Shown here: positions 52,519-60,688 of the stretch, one piece after another
How positions within the stretch are numbered: position 1 is the stretch's first letter
Layout: the number at the start of each line of letters is the position of its first letter
Source of the DNA: CATOSP01 sp965237775
Lineage (GTDB): Bacteria > Chloroflexota > Dehalococcoidia > Lucifugimonadales > UBA3495
NCBI GenBank assembly: GCA_965237775.1
Contig: OZ250155.1
Location: forward strand, 4,774,001 to 4,838,000
Direction of reading: 5' to 3'
Length of the DNA stretch: 64,000 nucleotides
Notes under the pieces: generated by a model
The model's database searches: none
The model's input: the letters and a program-made list of their open reading frames with translations, nothing else
What the model was told of the DNA's origin: nothing
Position numbers and translations under genes: made by a program

Positions 52519-52550
52519 CGACCCATCCTCATTAAGCGTAGGGTGGGTCG
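52519..52550 (+). promoter_or_regulatory. Intercistronic stem-loop after binding-protein gene 2
   Basis: An 11-pair stem (CGACCCATCCT and AGGGTGGGTCG, one T-G wobble) with a ten-base loop, 80 bases after the binding-protein stop and 41 before the DppB start. No T run. Its position parallels the hairpin at 42301-42335 in the first transporter operon. Confidence 0.7.
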
Positions 52551-52591
52551 AAGCGCCACTTCAGAAAATTACGTTAACTCAGGGATAGTCC

Positions 52592-53509
52592 ATGCAAAGG
52601 TACATTCTGATACGCATTGGCCAGGCAGTTTTCACGCTTTTCGCACTCAGCTTGGCGGTGTTCCTCAGCGTCCACCTCACCGGTGACCCGGGAGCACACC
52701 TGCTAGGCCCCGAAGGCACGCTAGCGGAATACGAGCAGATGCGAAAGAACCTAGGCCTGGATAAGCCCCTGCCGGTACAATACGGCCTGTTTCTGGGTAA
52801 GGTCGTTCGAGGGGACTTTGGAAAGTCGTTCCTGACCGGGAAGTCGGCACGGGAGATGCTATTTGCGCGCCTGCCAGCCACCCTTCAACTAGCGGGAGCG
52901 GCTATCGCTTTGACCGTATTGGTGGGAGTCCCTCTTGGAGTCTTGTCCGCAGTCCACCGGGATACTCCGCTTGACCTGGTGGGGAAGCTATTCGCTGTGC
53001 TAGGCATTGCTGCCCCCAGTTTCTGGGTAGCGATCATGCTTATCTTGCTATTCGGGGCGATATTGGGGTGGCTTCCCACCTTCGGCAAGGGCTCTCCCAG
53101 TCACTTCATTCTGCCGGCCTTCGTCTTGGGTTGGGGAGGCATGGCTGGAATGGTTCGGTTGACCCGGTCGAGCATGTTAGAGGTCTTGGACAGCGAATAC
53201 GTTAAGTTTGCGCGCATCAAAGGCCTCGCCGAACGCAGGGTAATCTACAAGCACGCACTCAAGAACGCAATCATCCCTGCATTGACCTTTGGCGGACTAA
53301 CTCTAGCAGGGCTGCTCAATGGGTCTGTAGTCGTGGAGGTTATCTTCGCGTGGCCCGGCGTAGGGCTGCTGATGCTGGACGCCATCGACCGCCGGGACTT
53401 CGCCGTGGTCCAGGCGACGGTGTTGGCTGCCGGTTTCTTCTACGTGGCAGCCGCGCTGGTCGTGGACATTCTGTACGTCTACGTGAACCCCAGAATCTCG
53501 TACAACTGA
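52592..53509 (+). CDS. Peptide ABC transporter permease, DppB-like
   Basis: A 305-residue permease of the DppB class, paralogous to the protein encoded at 42510. It begins MQRYILIRIGQAVFTLFALS, has GDFGKSFLTGKSARE, the segment GVPLGVLSAVHRDTPLDLVG, the EAA loop EYVKFARIKGLAERRVIYKH and LLNGSVVVEVIFAWPGVGLL. It ends VNPRISYN. The DppC gene follows 12 bases later. Confidence 0.95.
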   Translation: MQRYILIRIGQAVFTLFALSLAVFLSVHLTGDPGAHLLGPEGTLAEYEQMRKNLGLDKPLPVQYGLFLGKVVRGDFGKSFLTGKSAREMLFARLPATLQLAGAAIALTVLVGVPLGVLSAVHRDTPLDLVGKLFAVLGIAAPSFWVAIMLILLFGAILGWLPTFGKGSPSHFILPAFVLGWGGMAGMVRLTRSSMLEVLDSEYVKFARIKGLAERRVIYKHALKNAIIPALTFGGLTLAGLLNGSVVVEVIFAWPGVGLLMLDAIDRRDFAVVQATVLAAGFFYVAAALVVDILYVYVNPRISYN

Positions 53510-53521
53510 GGAGAAACAGTT

Positions 53522-54397
53522 GTGGCTTCACCAGTATTAGTTGCCAGGGACCCGGGCGCATGGATTCAGGTCGTGAGGCGGCGGACAGCCAGGCTCCCCT
53601 GGATATCGCTTACCGTGGTGACCGTTCTGCTGCTGTGCGCCGCGTTCGCACCCCTGATTGCTCCCCACGACCCGGAACTCATCAGCATGTTGGATGCCAA
53701 ATTGGGTCCGGGCGAGAACATGGCCTATCCGTTGGGCACCGATGTCATGGGCCGCGACATGTTGAGCCGATTGATCTTCGGGGCCCGGACAAGCGTACTA
53801 ATTAGTTTCGTGGCGCTGGGCGCCGGAGCATTGGCGGGAACCATGTTGGGCCTGGTTTCCGGCTATCGAGGCGGATGGGTCGACGCCCTGACGATGCGCG
53901 CTGCCGATGCTACGATGGGCTTCCCTTCGATTCTCGTGGCTATGATATTGGTGGTAATCATGGGAGCCGGCATCGAGAACATAATCATCGCGGTGGTCGT
54001 CACGGTTTGGGCGCGTTACGCTCGCATGATCCGTGCGGAAGTCTTGAGCATCAAGGAGCTGGACTTCATTACCCTGGCCAAGATTGCGGGGGTGTCGTCA
54101 CCCGTTATAGTGGCCCGGCATGTTTTCCCCAATGCCGTAAACACGCTGATGGTGTTGAGCAGCCTTCAGGTCGGACAGGTCATCCTGCTGGAGGCGTCAT
54201 TGAGCTTTTTGGGGTTGGGTTTGCCGGTAGGCGCTCCGGCCTGGGGTATCATGGTGGCGGAAGGCCGCACTGTTATCCTGAACATTTGGTGGCTCTCTCT
54301 ATTCCCGGGGATAGCGATTACCGTGGTCGTATTGGCTTTCAACTTCTTTGGCGATTGGCTCAGAGACACTCTGGACCCCAAGATGCGGAGGGCTTAG
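53522..54397 (+). CDS. Peptide ABC transporter permease, DppC-like
   Basis: A 291-residue permease starting at GTG with GAGGAG about ten bases upstream. The first helix is TVVTVLLLCAAFAPLIAPHD, the hallmark GTDVMGRDMLSRLIFGARTS, the EAA loop ELDFITLAKIAGVSSPVIVA and the end FNFFGDWLRDTLDPKMRRA. It closes the second SBP-B-C set, which lacks its own ATPases downstream; those at 46638 and 47606 are the nearest candidates. Confidence 0.95.
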   Translation: MASPVLVARDPGAWIQVVRRRTARLPWISLTVVTVLLLCAAFAPLIAPHDPELISMLDAKLGPGENMAYPLGTDVMGRDMLSRLIFGARTSVLISFVALGAGALAGTMLGLVSGYRGGWVDALTMRAADATMGFPSILVAMILVVIMGAGIENIIIAVVVTVWARYARMIRAEVLSIKELDFITLAKIAGVSSPVIVARHVFPNAVNTLMVLSSLQVGQVILLEASLSFLGLGLPVGAPAWGIMVAEGRTVILNIWWLSLFPGIAITVVVLAFNFFGDWLRDTLDPKMRRA

Positions 54398-54472
54398 GTA
54401 AACAACGCGCGACCAGCAGCGATTCGAACACTCGCCCTTATAACAACCTAGTCGGGCCGAATCGGGAAAATG

Positions 54473-54507
54473 GAACGGGGCAGGACGGCGGAAGTCCTGC
54501 CCCGTTC
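54473..54507. terminator. Bidirectional hairpin terminator
   Basis: A perfect 14-pair stem (GAACGGGGCAGGAC and its complement) with a seven-base loop lies between the convergent permease gene and the gamma-glutamyltransferase gene. There is no long T tract on either side, so termination may need other factors, but position and stem strength make this role likely. Confidence 0.75.
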
Positions 54508-54528
54508 TCTGTGGTCTGAGCCTGAGCG

Positions 54529-56328
54529 CTACCAGCCTATGGCGTACCCTATGTCGCCCTTGGGTGCGGCTGCTCCGGAGATGACGCCTTTCTCTCCATC
54601 GTAGCGAATTCCCATTACTTTGCCGTTGGACCAGGGACCGGTCATCATCACTTCGTGTCCCCGTCTTGCCAGTTCGTTGGTCACATCAGAAGACACTCTC
54701 GACTCGACCACGATCCTGCCCGGGAAGGCGGCGCGTGGGTAGAAGGAAGACGGGAAATGGACCGAGTGCAGCGTCGGAGCGTCCAAGGCCTCCTGCATAT
54801 TCATCCCAAAGTCCACGTAGTTAATGAAAAACTGCAGGGTCCATTGGTCCTGTGCATCACCGCCGGGAGTGCCGAAGACCATGTAGGGTTCCCCGTCCTT
54901 GGTGACCAGGGTGGGCGTTAGAGTCGCCCGCGGACGCTTGCCGGGCTGCAGAGCGTTGGGACGGTCCGGGTTCAGATAAAACATCTGCCCGCGTGTGCCG
55001 ATGGGGAAGCCAAGACCCTTGATTACCGGCGACGTGCCCAGCCAACCTCCACTGGGCGTGGCGGCAACCATGTTCCCCTCCCGGTCCACAGCGTCCAGGT
55101 GAGTCGTGTCGCCAACATGGGCGTGGCCCAATCCCAGGTCGCGAACGTCCCGCGCAGCAACGCCCAGGGCCCGACGGTTGTCGTCCCCCACCAACCCGAT
55201 GTCGAATTCGGGAACACCATAGCCCGCGTCGCCCGCCCGCATCTCCAACGACGCAGAGGCTCCGACCAGGTTGCGCCTCCCCGACGAGTACTCCTCGGAG
55301 AGCAGCGTCTCCAACGGGACACTATCGAACGCGGGGTCGCCGTAGTAGGCTTCGCGGTCGGCGAAGGCCAGCTTGGCGGTCTCAACCCAGGTGTGCAGGT
55401 ACTCGGGGGAATTATGGCCCATTTTGCCTATGTCGAATCCCTCGAGGATGCCCAACTGTTGCAGGAACACCGGCCCCTGGGTCAAGGGAGGACACTTGTA
55501 AACTTCCAGGCCCCGGTATCCGATTAGCGATGGTTCTTCGACGTCCGCGTGCCACTCGGCCATGTCCTCGTATGTGAGCAGACCAGTGTGGGCCGAGCCG
55601 CTGGCGTCTTCCACCGGGTTGGAGGAGATGAACTCTGCGATTCTCTCCGCAACCGGCCCTTTGTAGAAAGCGTCCCTGGCGGCCTGAATTCCGGCGGCCC
55701 TTCCTTCTGCCCCGCATTCCTGCTCCGCCTTGCACATTAGCTTGAGCACGTCGGCGAATCCGGGGTTGCGGAAAATCTCACCGACTTCCGGGACGCGTCC
55801 TTCGGGATAGTAGACTTCGCCGGTGGTGGGGTAAAGCTGCGTGTATTTCTGCCAATCGGCGGTCAGACGGTCATGAAGCCGTTGGTACATCGGGTAGCCG
55901 TTCTCTGCCAGGTCGATCGCGGGTTGAAGAATCTGGGAAAAGCTCATGGTCCCGAATCGCGCAACCGCCGTGGCCCAGGTGTCCACCACCGCGGGAACAC
56001 ACGCCGGCAGATAACCGTCGCCGGGAATCAGGTCGATGCCATTCTCGCGGCACCATTCTATGGTGAACGCCTTGGGCGCGGTCCCCATACCGCTGATGGC
56101 GAAGGTCTTTTTCTCCCTGGCCGAATAAATCAGCGTTGGCGCCTCCCCGCCGATACCGTTACTCTGGGGTTCCAACAGGTTGAGGCAAAAACACATCGCG
56201 GCAGCCGCGTCAATGGCGTTGCCGCCCTGCTCCATGATACGGAACCCAGCGGCCGTAGCCAGATAATGCCCCGACGTCACCACCCCTCGGGTGCCCATAA
56301 TCACCGGTCGTGTCGTGAACGTAGCCAT
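54529..56328 (-). CDS. Gamma-glutamyltransferase family protein
   Basis: A 599-residue Ntn-hydrolase of the gamma-glutamyltranspeptidase family, made as a precursor that cuts itself into two subunits. The large subunit carries GVVTSGHYLATAAGFRIMEQ and GGNAIDAAAAMCF with NGIGGEAPTLIY. The small subunit starts at the nucleophile Thr of GDTTHLDAVDREGNMVAATP, followed by LNPDRPNALQPGKRPRATLT and VFGTPGGDAQDQWTLQFFIN. GGAGG lies five bases before the ATG. No signal peptide is seen, so it may act in the cytoplasm, as in GGT-like amidases. Substrates could be glutathione-like or other gamma-glutamyl compounds. Confidence 0.92.
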   Translation of the reverse strand: MATFTTRPVIMGTRGVVTSGHYLATAAGFRIMEQGGNAIDAAAAMCFCLNLLEPQSNGIGGEAPTLIYSAREKKTFAISGMGTAPKAFTIEWCRENGIDLIPGDGYLPACVPAVVDTWATAVARFGTMSFSQILQPAIDLAENGYPMYQRLHDRLTADWQKYTQLYPTTGEVYYPEGRVPEVGEIFRNPGFADVLKLMCKAEQECGAEGRAAGIQAARDAFYKGPVAERIAEFISSNPVEDASGSAHTGLLTYEDMAEWHADVEEPSLIGYRGLEVYKCPPLTQGPVFLQQLGILEGFDIGKMGHNSPEYLHTWVETAKLAFADREAYYGDPAFDSVPLETLLSEEYSSGRRNLVGASASLEMRAGDAGYGVPEFDIGLVGDDNRRALGVAARDVRDLGLGHAHVGDTTHLDAVDREGNMVAATPSGGWLGTSPVIKGLGFPIGTRGQMFYLNPDRPNALQPGKRPRATLTPTLVTKDGEPYMVFGTPGGDAQDQWTLQFFINYVDFGMNMQEALDAPTLHSVHFPSSFYPRAAFPGRIVVESRVSSDVTNELARRGHEVMMTGPWSNGKVMGIRYDGEKGVISGAAAPKGDIGYAIGW

Positions 56329-56458
56329 TGCTTCCTCCAGAGCGGTAAAAGTCGAAGCGGACTCCCCAGGCCGCCAACGAAAGGGTCAACCCAGTTTACA
56401 CCCTAGAAGGCCATCCGGCACATGACGAAGCTGAGTGTGACTTTGCGGCACGGTCGGC

Positions 56459-56866
56459 TTGCAAGACTATCTAGACCGTGCCTATTATGCCCTCGTGTCT
56501 AATAACGACAGCAACCGGTACCAAGCGCTTCCCCTCAGCGCAGAAGCCGCCAGCAAGATCTGCATGGAGCAGTGCAAGGCGATGTGTTGCCGGGGACCAA
56601 TAATCCTGAGGCTTGCGCCCGGAGAGGTGGACAGGTTCGCGGCGCTGGCCGGCGGGCTCGGCGTCACGGCGCAGATATCCAACAACTCAGACGGGGGAGG
56701 CTGGCTCAGATTCACGGAGCATCCGGGAGAACGTTGTCCTATGCTAGATGCTGAAAACTATTCTTGCCGGATTTACGCCGACAGGCCCCAGCGTTGCCGG
56801 ACGTTTCCAGAGAAGCCCGAACCCGGCTGCGCCATCTCGGGCTGGCGGGAAGAAGGCGCAGTCTGA
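56459..56866 (+). CDS. YkgJ-family cysteine-cluster protein
   Basis: A 135-residue protein with the Cys pattern of the YkgJ/UPF0153 (putative zinc- or iron-chelating) family: CMEQCKAMCCRGPIIL near residue 36, CPMLDAENYSCRIYADRPQR and CRTFPEKPEPGC near the end. The start is uncertain. TTG at 56459 gives the full frame but has no clear ribosome site, and the next starts lie inside the first Cys motif. Its TGA overlaps the ATG of the GNAT gene. The function of the family is unknown. Confidence 0.8.
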   Translation: MQDYLDRAYYALVSNNDSNRYQALPLSAEAASKICMEQCKAMCCRGPIILRLAPGEVDRFAALAGGLGVTAQISNNSDGGGWLRFTEHPGERCPMLDAENYSCRIYADRPQRCRTFPEKPEPGCAISGWREEGAV

Positions 56867-57360
56867 TGCCGCCAGCCGAGACTATCTACTACCTGGAGAT
56901 GAAATCCAGAGACGACCTGAGTCCCGCCGCTGAGACGGTCGAAGTCCGGCTACAGGAATCCCACGACCCAAACTTCAGCAGGTCCCTTTACGCGAACGTC
57001 GGCGGAAATTACAACTGGGTCGAACGCAGCGGCTGGACTGACCGGCAGTGGTTGGACCAGCTAACTAGACCGAATGTCGAGACTTGGTGCGCCTACGACT
57101 CGGGGGAACTGGCCGGGTTCTTCGAGCTCGAGATGCGGGAGTCCGCCAGCGTCGAGATTGTGTACTTCGGTTTGTTGCCAGAGTTCGTGGGAAAGGGACT
57201 CGGCGGCGCGATGCTCAGCGAAGCCGTACTCAGAGCTTGGGACATGGGAGCGTCCCGCGTGTGGCTCCATACCTCGTCATTAGACCACGCTCATGCCTTA
57301 CCCAATTACCAGGCCCGGGGGTTCCGCCTGTACAACAAGGTGGACGTTCCGGCCTCCTGA
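56866..57360 (+). CDS. GNAT family N-acetyltransferase
   Basis: A 164-residue acetyltransferase whose ATG overlaps the stop of the YkgJ-like gene (TGATG), so the longer ORF start is not used. The acetyl-CoA site is visible in IVYFGLLPEFVGKGLGGAML (Q/RxxGxG-type loop). It is followed by AWDMGASRVWLHTSSLDHAH and the C-terminal NYQARGFRLYNKV (typical YxxxGF ending). Acceptor unknown. Translational coupling to a Cys-cluster protein is seen; its meaning is not known. Confidence 0.9.
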   Translation: MPPAETIYYLEMKSRDDLSPAAETVEVRLQESHDPNFSRSLYANVGGNYNWVERSGWTDRQWLDQLTRPNVETWCAYDSGELAGFFELEMRESASVEIVYFGLLPEFVGKGLGGAMLSEAVLRAWDMGASRVWLHTSSLDHAHALPNYQARGFRLYNKVDVPAS

Positions 57361-57397
57361 GGTCCTCTGTCGCGCCGAGAAAGAGAGGGAACAGGGC

Positions 57398-58153
57398 CTA
57401 TTGCGCCGTGCTCCCACCGTCAATCACCAGCTCGCTCCCTGTCATAAACGAGGACTCATCGGAGGCGAGGAACAATGCTCCGTAGGCGATGTCGTCGACG
57501 GTCCCGACCCGGCCCAACGGAGTCCTGGCGATGGACTCTTCTCTGGAATTGTCCTCTCCCTGCCACACCTGCTGGATCATCTCGGTATCGATGGGGCCGG
57601 GGTGAATCGAGTTGGACCGGATTCCTTCACCAGCGTATTGAATGGCCGTGGCCTTGGTGAAGAGCCTGACCGCTCCCTTTGAAGCGGTGTAAGCCGTGCT
57701 TCGGGGGCCGCCCACCAATCCGGCGGTGGAGGAGATGTTGATCACCGAGCCTCCACCCGCCTTCCTCATTTCCGGAATGGCAGCCTTGGTGCCCAAAAAG
57801 ACGCCCTTGGAGTTGACGTTCTGGACAGCGTCCCAGTCTTCCACCGAGGTGTCCTCGACTCGGCCCCTTCTCCAGATGCCGGCGTTATTGACCAATACGT
57901 CCAGCTTGCCGAAGGCAGAGACAGCAGCTTGCACCGCGCTCTGCCAGTCCTCTTCCCTGGTCACATCCAGGTGGACATAGACCGCCTCGCCGCCCAATTC
58001 CGCGATTTCTGCCGCCACCCTTATTCCATCCACGTCGAGCAGGTCGCCGATGACCACCTTGGCCCCCTCCTGGGCGAAGAGTCTCGCCTCAGCCGCTCCT
58101 TGACCGCGGGCTCCGCCGCTAATCAGGGCAACCTTTCCGTCCATGCGTCCCAT
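57398..58153 (-). CDS. SDR family oxidoreductase
   Basis: A 251-residue classical short-chain dehydrogenase. The nucleotide motif is ALISGGARGQGAAEARLF (TGxxxGxG type), with an acidic residue at the end of strand two (VVIGDLLDVD) favouring NAD. Catalytic residues: LVNNAGIW, Ser in SVINISSTAG and YTASKGA (Tyr and Lys). The C-terminal LASDESSFMTGSELVIDGGS is typical. AAGGAGG precedes the ATG by four bases. It resembles 3-alpha/20-beta-hydroxysteroid or 3-oxoacyl-ACP reductase-like SDRs; the substrate is not known. Confidence 0.93.
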   Translation of the reverse strand: MGRMDGKVALISGGARGQGAAEARLFAQEGAKVVIGDLLDVDGIRVAAEIAELGGEAVYVHLDVTREEDWQSAVQAAVSAFGKLDVLVNNAGIWRRGRVEDTSVEDWDAVQNVNSKGVFLGTKAAIPEMRKAGGGSVINISSTAGLVGGPRSTAYTASKGAVRLFTKATAIQYAGEGIRSNSIHPGPIDTEMIQQVWQGEDNSREESIARTPLGRVGTVDDIAYGALFLASDESSFMTGSELVIDGGSTAQ

Positions 58154-58334
58154 AACACCTCCTTAGCTAGAGAGATTCGCTGGGAAAGTGAGTACCACCA
58201 CTATACGACCCTTAGTGAACTTGACCACACTCTAGCTGTTTGCCAGAAGTTTTGAAACCGCCTAAAGCCGCCACGCCCGCATCAACCGATGGAAGCGTGG
58301 CAAATCAGAGTCGTTGGCGATAAAATGGTTGTTG

Positions 58335-58420
58335 GGAGAGATGGCTGAGCGGACGAAAGCGCCGGTCTCGAAAACCGGTATACCCCCGTGGTATCGTGGG
58401 TTCGAATCCCACTCTCTCCG
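58335..58420 (+). tRNA. tRNA-Ser (CGA)
   Basis: An 86-base cloverleaf with acceptor GGAGAGA pairing TCTCTCC, a D arm with GGCTGAGCGG, and anticodon stem CCGGT/ACCGG with loop CTCGAAA (anticodon CGA at 58369-58371). It has the long variable arm expected of tRNA-Ser (TACCCCCGTGGTAT) and a T arm with GTGGGTTCGAATCCCAC. The discriminator base is G and no CCA is encoded. No integrase or attachment repeat is seen beside it. Confidence 0.96.
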
Positions 58421-59009
58421 CTTCCCGTGGAATTCAAGACCTAATCCGGCATACGGGAATTAACTTACAGGGGTACGCTGTAACGCGGTACCGTCTGGTT
58501 CGTAGCCCCTTCCTCCCAATCCCTTCTCCAGCGACAGGTCCCCGCGCGCTTGAGATGTCTCGTAGCAAGTCTTACCTTGGCAGTTCTGGCCAGAGCGGGC
58601 ATGTCCGGATTCGCGGGCCCACCCAGTTGCCGGCGATGCGGATGGTGATCATCATGATATTCGGCAGTACCCGCCGCTAGGCCCGATCAACTCACGGACC
58701 ACATTAAGCCCTCAAAGTGTTTCAGCATCGGCGTCGGTCCTACTAACATACCCACACATCATCATCCCCAACGTCTGAATTATCCAATTCACAACTGGTT
58801 TTTCATATTTGCCCGTATTTGCGATTGCCCGGCCCGCGAATCAGGGTCCTACGATTCTCACACGTGGCCAAATGATCGGGGCCTTTCCGCGATGTTGCGC
58901 CGTTCGGTTTTGCGGCCCTGGGCCGTCATCCAGGAATTCCGGCGCCGGGTTTCGGCCCAGGGCCTAGAGCCTTGACGGCCTGCCGCCGCCGTTGTATACT
59001 TCTTTATTA
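58421..59009. promoter_or_regulatory. Long intergenic region upstream of zur, with inverted repeat and promoter
   Basis: About 590 bases without a supported gene. It holds a perfect 11-base inverted repeat, GGCCCTGGGCC at 58914-58924 and GGCCCAGGGCC at 58954-58964, each half being nearly palindromic itself. It also holds a strong promoter for zur: TTGACG at 58972-58977, 17 bases, TATACT at 58995-59000. The part from 58421 to 58900 shows nothing I can interpret; a small frame from 58396 runs through the tRNA and is not believed. Confidence 0.75.
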
Positions 59010-59022
59010 GATACATAGTATC
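59010..59022. promoter_or_regulatory. Zur/Fur-type operator, upstream of zur
   Basis: A perfect palindrome GATAC-ATA-GTATC lies just downstream of the predicted -10 box, overlapping the expected start of transcription. A bound repressor would block the promoter. The same motif recurs before znuA, which supports autoregulation and shared control by the Zur-like protein. Confidence 0.75.
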
Positions 59023-59045
59023 AATAACTCACGAATGGACCCGCG

Positions 59046-59498
59046 TTGGCGCTGAAGAAACGGAATCTCTCGGTTTCAGAACAGATCCTGGACACGCTGG
59101 AGGAACGGGGTTTCCGCTCAACCGCGCCCAGGCGGATAATGGCCACCGTGATCGGCGACCAAGAGCGGCACTTCACCGCCGAGGACCTAAGGCAACAGTT
59201 GCCGCGCCGCATGGGCCGGGCCACCGTGTACCGCACCCTAAAGCTTCTCGTGGAAGTCGGTGTCCTCTGCCGCGTGCTCCTGGAAGACGGCGACCTCCAC
59301 TACCAGTTGAGCCACCACGGTCACCACCACCACTTGATCTGCGTCCAATGCGGCTCGTCCCAGGACCTCACCGGCTGCGACATCGAGGACCTGCTCCTCA
59401 CCACCTCAGCCGACCACGGCTTCGAGCTAAGTGGCCACTGGCTGGAAGTTTACGGGCGCTGCCGTAACTGCGTTGTGAACGACTCCCAACGGGGCTAA
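59046..59498 (+). CDS. zur: Fur-family regulator, zinc uptake repressor (Zur-like)
   Basis: A 150-residue Fur-superfamily protein, start TTG at 59046. The winged helix contains RGFRSTAPRRIMATVIGDQE and RRMGRATVYRTLKLLVEVGV. The metal domain has LSHHGHHHHLICVQCGSSQD (His-rich regulatory site plus first Cys pair) and the second pair GRCRNCV. The Zur assignment rests on its place directly before znuA-znuC-znuB and on matching operators at both promoters; sequence alone would say Fur family. Confidence 0.88.
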   Translation: MALKKRNLSVSEQILDTLEERGFRSTAPRRIMATVIGDQERHFTAEDLRQQLPRRMGRATVYRTLKLLVEVGVLCRVLLEDGDLHYQLSHHGHHHHLICVQCGSSQDLTGCDIEDLLLTTSADHGFELSGHWLEVYGRCRNCVVNDSQRG

Positions 59499-59520
59499 GT
59501 CTCTTTTTTTGCCCAACATT

Positions 59521-59564
59521 GATACATCGTATCATTAGGCTGATATGTATTGATACATAGTCTT
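59521..59564. promoter_or_regulatory. Two Zur-type operators before znuA
   Basis: GATACATCGTATC at 59521-59533 is a perfect palindrome apart from the centre. GATACATAGTCTT at 59552-59564 matches the left half and middle of the zur-promoter site. Spacing of 31 bases (about three helical turns) would place two dimers on one face of the DNA. They lie 61-104 bases before the znuA start. Confidence 0.72.
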
Positions 59565-59624
59565 AATAACTTAGGTAATTGAGACCCAAAGCAACCAACA
59601 CTTAGATAGGCGGCGACTCGATTT

Positions 59625-60686
59625 ATGGCGCTAAAGGCACTGACAAAATTTGGTCCCATCCTCGCTTTTATGGTCCTGATATTCATCGTGTCATGTACCG
59701 GCAGCGCGACTAGGGAACCGCCTAACAACGGGGGCACAGACCCCGACGCTCTCTCTGCTCCTGTCAATTCAAATACTCTCACCGTCGGCCTGCCAGCGGA
59801 CACGGTCAAGGTCGTAACCACTAGCAACATTCTGGCCGACTGGGTGCGTGTCGTCGGCGGGGACCGCGTCGAGGTTTTTCCGCTGTTGCCACCCAACTCC
59901 GACCTTCACACCTTTCAGCCAGGCGCAAGAGACATCACCCGGGTCGCCGACGCTGATCTCGTTTTTAGCGTCGGCCTCAATCTGGAGGCTGGCTGGCTCA
60001 ATGACCTGTTGGAGAATACAGCCCGGAGCCTCAACAGCATCGTAGCGTTGGGGAAATTCGTAGACCCGATTCCCTTCGTGGAAACCGTCGAAGCCCGCGA
60101 TGAACATACCGGGCACGAACAAGGACACAAACAAGACGAGGATGGGCACGACCACGGCGCATTCGATCCGCATTTCTGGTTCGACCCGCTGCGGGTCAAC
60201 CACGCGGTAACCGTCATATCTGACCAACTGTCCGACCTCGACCCGGAAGGCGCGAGCCGTTACCGGGGCAACGCCGCCGCCTACAGCTTGGAGCTGGACT
60301 CCCTCCACGACTGGACCACGGAAGAGGTGGCCAAGCTGCCCGAGGACCGCCGCCTGTTGGTGACCTCCCATGACAGCTTCCAGTACTTCGCCCAGCGGTA
60401 CGGATTCGAAATAGTCGGCGCGGTCATGCCCGTGACCACGGAGCGCGAACCCACCGCCCAGGAATTGGCGGGGCTGGTCGAGACCATCCGGCGCCAAGGC
60501 GTCCCCGCGGTATTCGCCGAAAAATCTCACAGTGACCGCCTATCCCGCCGCATCGCGGAGGAGACCGGGGCGCGGCTCATCGGCGGGCTATACACCGGGT
60601 CGCTGGGCCCGCCCGGGGGCGAAGCCGGGGCCTACACAGACCTGATGCGCTACAATGTGAGCACCATCGTGGAGGCATTGCGGTAA
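59625..60686 (+). CDS. znuA: Zinc/manganese ABC transporter substrate-binding lipoprotein
   Basis: A 353-residue cluster A-I metal-binding protein with a lipoprotein leader (LIFIVSCTGS). Likely metal ligands are His in NSDLHTFQPG, His in FDPHFWFDPL, His in VTSHDSFQYFA and an acidic residue in VFAEKSHSD. Between the first two lies a His/Asp-rich loop (DEHTGHEQGHKQDEDGHDHG, about residues 158-177), the feature that separates zinc-type ZnuA from manganese types. Operator control by Zur and the following ATPase and permease complete a ZnuABC importer. Confidence 0.94.
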   Translation: MALKALTKFGPILAFMVLIFIVSCTGSATREPPNNGGTDPDALSAPVNSNTLTVGLPADTVKVVTTSNILADWVRVVGGDRVEVFPLLPPNSDLHTFQPGARDITRVADADLVFSVGLNLEAGWLNDLLENTARSLNSIVALGKFVDPIPFVETVEARDEHTGHEQGHKQDEDGHDHGAFDPHFWFDPLRVNHAVTVISDQLSDLDPEGASRYRGNAAAYSLELDSLHDWTTEEVAKLPEDRRLLVTSHDSFQYFAQRYGFEIVGAVMPVTTEREPTAQELAGLVETIRRQGVPAVFAEKSHSDRLSRRIAEETGARLIGGLYTGSLGPPGGEAGAYTDLMRYNVSTIVEALR

Positions 60687-60688
60687 CC

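Noticed and set aside
58335..58420. tRNA-Ser as an integration site of a genomic island
   Set aside because: No integrase gene and no repeat of the tRNA 3' end were seen nearby.
58396..58680. ORF of 94 residues after the tRNA
   Set aside because: Begins inside the tRNA gene, lacks a ribosome site and has no protein-like pattern.
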